64,000 nucleotides of DNA from Lepidostoma basale (lineage: Eukaryota > Arthropoda > Insecta > Trichoptera > Lepidostomatidae), in NCBI GenBank assembly GCA_022606425.2, contig JAHDVF020001472.1, positions 1 to 64,000 on the forward strand, in the 5' to 3' direction. Position numbers and translations under genes: made by a program. Position 1 is the first letter of the stretch; the number at the start of each line of letters is the position of its first letter. The notes beneath the pieces were generated by a model that searched no databases, was not told the DNA's origin, and worked only from the letters and a program-made list of their open reading frames with translations. Of the stretch, positions 57,011 to 64,000 are shown one piece after another.

Positions 57011-58343
57011 GAAGGACAAGCACAAGATTTAATTATTTTAATGTCTCACTTTACTCGTATGTGTGTATAAAAACTATTGACATCTATAGATAGTTTTTAC
57101 ACGCACAACATAAGATTTTTTTTTTGAGTCAAACAATAACACCTTACACCACTCATAGTAAAAAAATATATCATTACCAATAGTTTTCATTTTGAAATCT
57201 CGTCATCTCGTTCAATTATAAAGTTTATATCCTCGGATTTGTTTTCAGAATACATACATATTATGTACAGGTGCAATATAATCATAATGCTAATTATTTT
57301 GCATTCAGCATTTTGGTATTTTAGTTTAGTTTGGTATAATGCATAAAATAAAAATGCACGAAATATGTCCATATGTTTATTTAATTAAAAACATTATAAG
57401 GTACAACATAGTTACAAAAGCATTTAATAACAACATATTCACAATTAAATTTGTTTTTAACAACTTTATGAACCACGTACATTAGTTATGAAAACTCATT
57501 AATTCAATTTCAACGTGTTTCTACATTTAAACACATCGTTATTATTAAAAAAATATAAAAGGGTTTCTTATAAGAAGGGTTAAGAAAAAATGTAATGTAG
57601 AAATAAGGTTGATGATAATGTCGGCTTATTATTTATTTTGCTGTAAAAGCCTAGTACAGTGTATAAAAATAATAAAAATTACTTCTAAAAATCTCGTAAG
57701 CCCAGATTTTTTTTATTTTCGAAAAACGCATTGAAAGATTATTACACCCAATGAAATCTATTTGAAAAATTATCTATAGAATACAATAAAAACAAGTTAT
57801 ATTTGTTTTAACTCTGATCGTATACTGAACTAGTACATAATTATAAAATAATTTTTAAAATCTAAAAGGATATTTTTGATACAATTCTTTAGCTTTGACT
57901 GACTTTTACAGATTATGGGATCGATATTGGGCATAGCCAAAGTCGTTTCCATGGCGATGAGCAATAGTTAGGTACTCTATATTTTTATCTCTTACCAAAA
58001 TCATTGTCAGGTTTATAATAAAAAGGGTTCATTGAACGATTATCGTACGTATATTAGGCGATCATTTTAAGATATTAATAATATTTATATGACTAAAAAG
58101 ATGAAACACTAACTGTACATCGTTTCTTATATTTTCTACGCTGTACAAGCTAAAAAAACAACAAATAAAATTGAATATGTAGAGTGCACTAGAAACTATA
58201 TTCATAATTTTCTACACCATTTTCTCGGTTAAAATGATTAAATGTATACACAGAATATCGTCTAAAATGACAGCTTTTGTAAAATAACAATAATTAAAAA
58301 GTACAGGTTATTATAATTTTCGATTTGGAACTAAAAAAACATA
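57011..58343. other. Intergenic SETD2 / ODAD4
   Basis: It is AT-rich with no exon recognised. A small hairpin lies at 57060-57105 (arms about 18 bases). Confidence 0.4.
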
Positions 58344-58452
58344 TTAATTCGTAATTTGATGACGTCTTAGCAAGACGAAATATGTCATTCCCATAAAATA
58401 TAATAAAACTTCTAGAAAACAGACGTTTTCATTCGTATCAATTAATTCGTAA
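58344..58452 (+). repeat. Hammerhead-like unit flanked by a direct repeat
   Basis: ATTAATTCGTAAT occurs at 58344-58356 and again at about 58440-58452. Between them is TTGATGA, C, GTCTT-AGC-AAGAC, GAAA, TATGT, C, ATTCCC, then TTCTAGAAAAC and GACGTTTTCATTC. The hairpin is perfect. AAT/ATT can form a short stem I. Confidence 0.75.
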
Positions 58453-58689
58453 TACTTTTGGTAAATTGTCAATTATACTTTAATGTTAACCTTATAGAAT
58501 TATTTTTATTATACTATAAAATTTAATTAAGTGTTTTATCTTCAAAGTAATTTAATATTTAATAGGCGCGTGTTTACCATAGCGTGCTGCAATAGTTAAT
58601 AATTCAAAAGTTTTTGATAATCATGTATATGTTACTACAGAGTAAAGATAATTGGCGTCATCACGCCAGGTAAACGAACAAGTTAGATA

Positions 58690-59135
58690 TTAGGTGTAGT
58701 TTCTTCACTCCAGGGAGAACATTTGCAATAGTGTGAGTAACAAGAGCAAAATACGAATCTACAAGACATGCGTTCGTCCTATAATGACATATGGAATCGA
58801 AACGAGGGCTGAAACCATCAGAACAAACAGTCTCCTAAGAACCACAGAAAAGAGGACTCTCCGATCCGTTGCGGCAACGACACTCCGAGACAGAGTAAGA
58901 AATTCCGAAATAAGAAAGATCTGCAATGTGGAAGATGTCGTACGATGGGAAGACTGAGAAGACGCTACTGGAGAGATAACGTGGAGAGAGCATGTTCTGA
59001 AAGAGTGATAAGTAAAGTACCAAGAGGAAATCAACCTCTACGAAGACCACCCGAAAGATGGCGAGACACTTGGACATCTATATCTCAGGAACAGGCTCCG
59101 AGAAATCCCAGGACACAGTCTTAAATAAAACAGAA
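58690..59135 (+). mobile_element. LINE C-terminal fragment, RTE-like
   Basis: The plus strand encodes SKIRIYKTCVRPIMTYGIET, TEKRTLRSVAATTLRDRVRN, SEIRKICNVEDVVRW, and after shifts RRRYWRDNVER and PLRRPPERWRDTW. It has the order of a LINE reverse-transcriptase C-terminus. Confidence 0.8.
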
Positions 59136-59547
59136 TGAGAAGAAGTGAGTAACAACTCCTAAATTGGTTATAGAAGGCTATCTGATTGGTTCCTGTGTCT
59201 AAGTAAGCGGAGCGCACGGGATTTGCTCCTAAAATACAAGGTGATTAGAAAACTACTACAATATCGAAATTAGAAAAAGGAATTAATTTTAACGGTGGAA
59301 GGAAATGTTTGTGTTTGTGGTTTTGTTTCCGGTAAAAAATGGGATATCCTAGAAACATGGGAACTTCCAGACACCATTAGCCGGGACACCAGATATTTGA
59401 AATATAATAATTAAATAAAAACAAGGCATTCCTTTAATATCATTATAGATATTAGTCACACCCTTAATTGTTTATTTTTTCAAGAAAAATAACGGCTTTC
59501 ATGTTTATGATTATTACAGTTGAAGTTGATAGCATTTGATTAAAATA

Positions 59548-59690
59548 AATACATGTTTATTTCAATGTTTGAATACATTGTTTTTCTATTCCTAAAAATG
59601 AAATAAAAACAGTGTCTAGTATATTGTAAACGGACTGTCACAAGACTATTGCAAACATTCTACATGAAATAAACATACTCTACTATTATA
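59548..59690 (+). repeat. Unclassified dispersed repeat in the ODAD4 3' flank
   Basis: It is the partner of 50868-51030. A minus-strand AATAAA at about 59564-59559 inside it could end the ODAD4 transcript. Confidence 0.6.
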
Positions 59691-59720
59691 CAACGTGTGT
59701 ATGAATTCTGAACTCCTTAT

Positions 59721-60416
59721 TTAGAGGTTTTGATTCTGCGCGTACCAGCGTGGAAAGGGCCCCCCTTCGACAACTTTCTGCGGCTTCCTTCGCCCCACGG
59801 GGGCCGCCGTGGCAGGCCGTTGCTGGCGCCAAAACTCCTGTCTCTTATTTAAGAATTGCACCGCCTCTTCAGCGTGAATCGCGATACTGTTTGTTTTCCT
59901 ATCGGCGACATTCAAATCAGGATGCTTTAAAAGATTCTCCAAGTACTCCTTATCCACACACAACTGCCCTAAGAGTTGCCTGCTTAATTTCTTTTCTGGA
60001 TTCATAGCCTTTTTTGAATTGTTTGTTTTCTTTGTTGGCGTGATCGTTTTTCTCGAATTTTTATCGTCTTGTATAGGTGTACTTAGCAAGGATTCTTCGA
60101 TATCTTTTAAATCTATCAGTGGCTTAGAGGAGCCGATTGTATTTTCTATAGCTTCTTGTGCCTTCTGGACTCCTAGTCTGAAGCCTTCTAGTTCTGGACG
60201 AATGCGAAGCCCGCGATGGTAGAACATCAAACTCAACTCGAAATCTCCTAAATAGTAAAGAGCTTCCGCTTTTTGGTAAATGGCCTTTATATAGTTTTTG
60301 CTCTTGAGAAGGGCTGTCTCGGCATCTTCTAACGCCAGTTTGGGTTCCCCCAGGAGAAGGTAACACTTGCTTCTGGCTACCAGGGCAGTTTTGTCTTCTG
60401 GGTTTAGTTCCAGCGC
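59721..60416 (-). CDS. ODAD4: Outer dynein arm docking complex subunit 4 (TTC25), last exon
   Basis: The terminal exon, 231 codons plus stop, starts after a clear 3' splice site (CTTATTTCAG) in phase 0. ODAD4 is a tetratricopeptide protein that helps anchor outer dynein arms on ciliary doublets; in insects this means sperm flagella and sensory cilia. The exon starts inside TPR 1 (ALELNPEDKTALVARSKCYL). TPR 2-3 follow (AIYQKAEALYYLGDFELSLM) with the family signature FYHRGLRIRPELEGFRLGVQ and KAQEAI. A Lys/Thr-rich linker leads to the conserved RQLLGQLCVDKEYLENLL and FWRQQRP. The short end PFPRWYAQNQNL replaces the longer tail of vertebrates. The first 25-35 residues must lie upstream; I could not find them in 60417-64000, so they are probably beyond the edge. 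Confidence 0.92.
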   Translation of the reverse strand, partial: ALELNPEDKTALVARSKCYLLLGEPKLALEDAETALLKSKNYIKAIYQKAEALYYLGDFELSLMFYHRGLRIRPELEGFRLGVQKAQEAIENTIGSSKPLIDLKDIEESLLSTPIQDDKNSRKTITPTKKTNNSKKAMNPEKKLSRQLLGQLCVDKEYLENLLKHPDLNVADRKTNSIAIHAEEAVQFLNKRQEFWRQQRPATAAPVGRRKPQKVVEGGPFPRWYAQNQNL

Positions 60417-60816
60417 CTGAAATAAGAGTAAAATCAATTAATACATTTTATTGATTCTCCCAATTAATATTGAAATAAATTAAAAACACCTTTATTCATC
60501 GATATTATCACAATTAACGGACGTGTTTTGAGTTGTCAAAACTAGTAAAAAAATTAAAGATAAGTCGAAACATGCCTGTTAAATTTAAAATAAATTAAAA
60601 TATGTTTTGTGTAGGTAACTACGAACGGTTTTAAATGAAAATAAGAAGTTAACTCATATAATTAACGAATAAAGAAAGTTTATATTAGGTTCATGCCATA
60701 GAGTGATTAGTTTTTAACTAGTTAATTAGTTTAAAAAAAATATATATATATTTTCTAAATACCTATCTAAAACGAGTTACTTAGTTGGATAATAATAATT
60801 AATTATTACAGTTAAA

Positions 60817-61002
60817 TTATACGAATGAAAACGTCTGTTCTCTAGAAGTTTTATTTTATTCTATGGTAATAACATGTTTCACTTTGATAGGCAATTATCA
60901 AATGTCCAAAATCTTTGATAATGTCTTAGCAAGGTGAAGAATGTCATTCCCACACAATATAATAAATATTCTAGAAAACATAAGTTTTCATTGGCATTGA
61001 TT
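60817..61002. repeat. Head-to-head hammerhead-like palindrome, degenerate
   Basis: The minus arm reads TTGATAATTGCC, TATCAAAG, TGAAACATGT; the plus arm TTGATAATGTCTTAGCAAGG, TGAAGAATGTCATTCCC. Outer ends carry CTAGAAG/CTAGAAAAC and the ATGAAAACGTC/TTTTCATT pair. It lies just upstream of the ODAD4 exon, probably in its intron. Confidence 0.7.
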
Positions 61003-61244
61003 ATTTCACGTACAGTTAAATATAATTGTTTTTGAAACTATAAATAACTTTTGCGTTTCGTAACCTTAGTAGATTTATATACTTAATCGATGACCGAACA
61101 AAAGAAAGATGAAAGTTAAGAAGACCACTAAGAAGAATGTGTGAAAGACAGTGTCTGATAATAATACTGAAAGATAAATGTGAAGGTAAAGTAGGTAGAT
61201 GAATGCGTCCTCATAAAAAATAAGAAGGGTCACTAAGATGGGTT

Positions 61245-61560
61245 GGACATTAGGGTGGGCCGAAAATTTTTTTTTTTTTTTTCGAAATTGTAATAGCGCG
61301 GAAAAGTTGCGAATTAGGAAGACAAACAAATAAAAAGAACACAATATCAAAATTGGTTTACATCTTCCGGTCGCGCACAGGCCCTAACGTTTTAAAAAAT
61401 ATGGAAAAAACGTCATTATTTCATTTCATTCCAGTTAATTTGGAATATAATAGTTTTAAGAGTCTTCAACTAGAGCCTAAAAACATTGTGTTTTAATTTG
61501 GTTTGGATCAGCTGATATCTTTCGGTCACGCATAAGGCCTAAAATTTGTCACTTATACGA
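61245..61560. repeat. Imperfect tandem duplication, about 152 bases
   Basis: Two blocks resemble each other: ATCTTCCGGTCGCGCACAGG near 61365 and ATCTTTCGGTCACGCATAAG near 61517, each preceded by a TTTGGTTT-like stretch. A TAGGGTGGGCCGAAAA string starts the region. Confidence 0.5.
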
Positions 61561-61629
61561 TGGATACACCCTATTATACGAATGGATGAGGAAATAATTG
61601 TTAAAAGTTGTATATAAGTAATGTGCATT

Positions 61630-62258
61630 GAAAAAAATAAGTTGTGAAAGGCCTAAGAAAACATGGCATAACCAAATTAATCATTTAATAAATATAAGCG
61701 TTTTTGTTCTAAGTTTCACGGTTTATAAATATAAATATGATCATACAAGAAAGATGGATGGAATGGTACCGACCCTTATGTATGGAAGCGAAGCATGGAA
61801 CTGGCAAAGGAAGGATGAAAGTAGAATAAATGCAGTAGAAATTAGATCTCTTAGACGAATGTGTGGATATTCTGTGTATGATAGAGTGTCGAATGAAAAT
61901 ATAAGAAGTGAATGCGGTGCGAATGATGGTGTCATGAACAAAATAATGAAAGGATCATTAAGATGGTTTGGACATATGGAAAGAATGAATGAAGAAAGAA
62001 AGAAAGTAAAAAAATTATATGTTAATGATGTAAATGGTACCAGAAATAGAGGAAGACCGAGGAAAACGTGGCACGATCAAATAAATCAAATATTGAATGT
62101 CGGGCATGTGAGGAGTCGGAGAAATCGACGCGCGTGCATGACACGATGTATGAATGTTGAGGAATCGAGAGAAATATGTCAGGAAAGAAAGGTGTGGCAG
62201 TCCATTCTTTCTGCCTACCCCTTCGGGGAGACGGCGTGATGGTTAGTTAGTTAGTTAA
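61630..62258 (+). mobile_element. LINE family B 3' region, long open frame
   Basis: The frame from 61755 to 62239 is open: MVPTLMYGSEAWNWQRKDE, SLRRMCGYSVYDRVSNENI, RGRPRKTWHDQINQILN, SILSAYPFGETA, then a GTTA tail. A short separate tail piece (RPKKTWHNQINH) precedes it at 61645-61690. It is a recent 5'-truncated copy. Confidence 0.88.
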
Positions 62259-62274
62259 ATATAAATATATTATA

Positions 62275-62362
62275 GTTCGAAGGAAATGTCAGGATCACCG
62301 AATGGCGGTCCATCATCACTGCCTACCGCTTCGTAGAAACGGCGTAATGATTATTGAGTTAT
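62275..62362 (+). mobile_element. LINE tail fragment
   Basis: A CQDHRMAVHHHCLPLRRNGV-like reading corresponds to a family A/B end with frame changes. Confidence 0.5.
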
Positions 62363-62946
62363 GCTCTTCAATTTCCGAAATTTATTTAGTGTTAATAATA
62401 TGCAATGGATCATAAAACTAGTAAACTGTTTATATAGGGGCAAGTAGTAAGCACAAAAGCTAGATAAAAAAAAAATATATTATATATTGATTTGTTTACT
62501 TAATTTTGACTGGATTCTTACATACTATGTTCGTATTATAGTTATACGTATCAAGACATTTAATATTTATAACGTATGCTTAATATATTACGTTACGTAG
62601 GTACCATAAATTTTTACAGTAGCTCCTTCTCCAAAATAATAAATAATAAGTTTATGATACGCGTACATGGCAATACAGGACTCGGCGTGTATCAAATAAA
62701 TCATTTTCCTATATACATAATAAATTGTCTGAAGAGTAGATTCGGAATAATTTATGGGGGGATTTAGATGTAAAAATAGTACATTATATTCATATATTTC
62801 AGGAACTCCACATTTGTCTACAAAGTAGCATTTATGTCTACCAATTCGTGTGTTTAGGTATTATATTCTATATATAATACCAGTGATTCTCAAAATGGAT
62901 GCCGTCGTTTCACAAGATGCGTCAGAAAATTGTAAATAGTGATATG

Positions 62947-63480
62947 ATGTATTTGTCTTTTTCTTTTTTATATACTCGTACTTTGTAAATACAAAACTAA
63001 CTTAAATTTTTTTTAAAATTATATATCAGACATGTTTCGGACAACCGGTCTTTCCTCAGTGACATTATAAACATACATATCATATTTGTAAACAATTTAA
63101 AAATATTTTAAATATGTATCTTTATAATGATGTAAATGGGGTACGAAGTCGGGCAGACCGAGGAAAACATGGCATGACCAAATTAATAAAATTTTAAAGG
63201 TTGATCATGTTAGAAGTCGGAGGAATCGACGAGCGTGTATGACTCGTTGTATGAATGTGGAGGTATCTAGGGAGGTTTGCCAGGATAGAGTAGTGTGGCA
63301 GTCTATTCTCTCTGCTTCTCCTGCGGGGAAACGGCGTGATGGTTTGTTTTGTATCTTTTTAATATCACTGAGGAAGGACCGGTTGTCCAAAACATGTCTG
63401 ATATATAATTTTAATTTAAAAAAAAGTTAGTGTTGTATAGGTATACAAAGTATATAAAAAAGAAAAAGACAAATAAAACA
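62947..63480. mobile_element. Foldback element with two hammerhead-like arms and a nested LINE
   Basis: Bases 62947-63068 and 63355-63480 are inverted repeats of about 120 bases. Each carries CTGAGGA, a short hairpin, GAAA (AAAA on the right) and ACATGTC, with a six-base stem I (ATATCA/TGATAT on the right). The LINE tail at 63122-63352 separates the arms. An AGTGATATGATG string occurs outside both ends (about 62938 and 63517) and may be a target duplication. Confidence 0.8.
63122..63352 (+). mobile_element. LINE family A tail nested in the foldback
   Basis: It reads NDVNGVRSG-RPRKTWHDQIN with one lost base, then VDHVRSRRNRRACMTRCMNV and SILSASPAGKR with a GTTT-like end. Confidence 0.82.
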
Positions 63481-63859
63481 TCTACAACACAAAGTATGGC
63501 AAACATAGAAGAAAAGTGATATGATGATTTTTTTTCGCAATTGTGTCACATGTTTTTTTTTTCTAGGTACTACTTAATTAGAGGAAGCCTACATGAGATG
63601 GTTTGACAACGTCATGAGCTGAAAAGATGATCACAATAATAAAGTCTGCTCTTTGAATCCCAAATGTAAAATGACGGCTGCTGGTAAGGTGGAGACATCT
63701 ATTGAGGCCATGCTCAAGAGATGTAATCTCAACAGCAAGCTGACTGAAGACTGACTGTCTGGAGAAATCGTGCCAGGTGAGCCGAAAAATAATATAAAAA
63801 CTTTCGATTCGAATTTAAGAAAATTCTCGTTCATCATAAAATTTTATTGCGTAGATTTC

Positions 63860-63960
63860 ACGGTTGATAGCAATCGAGACGTTTCGGAGATCGTTGCAGA
63901 CTCCATCTTCAGGGTAGTTATGACTATCCTGAAGATGGAGGGAGACTGCAACGATCTCCA
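63860..63960. repeat. Palindrome with hammerhead-like arms
   Basis: Arms at about 63880-63921 and 63928-63967 pair around a short loop. The minus arm reads CTGAAGA, T, GGAG...CTCC, GAAA, CGT, C. The plus arm has the same order with CAAACC in place of CGAAAC. Confidence 0.75.
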
Positions 63961-64000
63961 AACCTCCATCGAGGAAGACGGGATACATACATTTCCCAAG

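Noticed and set aside
62947..63480. LTR retrotransposon or tandem LTRs
   Set aside because: The repeats are inverted, not direct, and no gag/pol or primer-binding site lies between them.

Overview
The window is nuclear DNA from an insect, most likely a moth or butterfly. It is AT-rich, its genes have short GT-AG introns, and the spaces between and within genes are packed with LINE 3' ends, tRNA-derived SINEs, mariner/Tc1/pogo-type DNA transposons and palindromic elements. The assignment to Lepidoptera is an inference from this repeat repertoire and the gene structures; no single sequence proves it.

Six conserved genes were found. Left to right they are: (1) CSRNP/Axud1 (+), a cysteine/serine-rich nuclear protein whose whole CDS lies in one exon at 9189-11723; (2) NSMAF/FAN (-), a GRAM-BEACH-WD40 protein in 13 coding exons between 31069 and 16603; (3) a divergent HSF-domain gene resembling HSFY (+), six coding exons from 33051 to 35539; (4) the proteasome subunit alpha type-7 gene PSMA7 (-), three coding exons from 36893 to 35901; (5) SETD2/Set2 (-), the H3K36 trimethyltransferase, 15 coding exons from 56252 to 39202; (6) the last exon of ODAD4/TTC25 (-), 60416-59721, whose upstream exons were not found and probably lie beyond the right edge. 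I rebuilt the exon joins by hand from splice sites, reading phase and family alignment. All five complete models keep frame from ATG to stop (844, 890, 392, 249 and 1723 aa).

The genes are ordinary housekeeping, signalling and chromatin genes with no evident functional cluster. NSMAF and the HSF-like gene are divergent. The HSF-like gene and PSMA7 are convergent with close and probably overlapping 3' ends. PSMA7, SETD2 and ODAD4 all run leftward.

The repeats are the unusual part. One LINE family ending in a GTTT or GTTA simple repeat has about 20 truncated copies. A tRNA-like SINE has at least seven copies, one of them a head-to-head pair inside an NSMAF intron. Several DNA elements are nested: a TTAA-flanked element inside a mariner, a pogo-like element inside a LINE, and a LINE inside a Tc1. 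Most interesting is a dispersed, often palindromic family whose arms carry a core resembling a type I hammerhead ribozyme: CTGANGA, a short hairpin, GAAA, then ACATGT plus C or A. The best copies (63023-63065, 63362-63404, 48948-48989, 58353-58389) also show a complementary stem I. No CRISPR, rRNA or genuine tRNA gene was seen.
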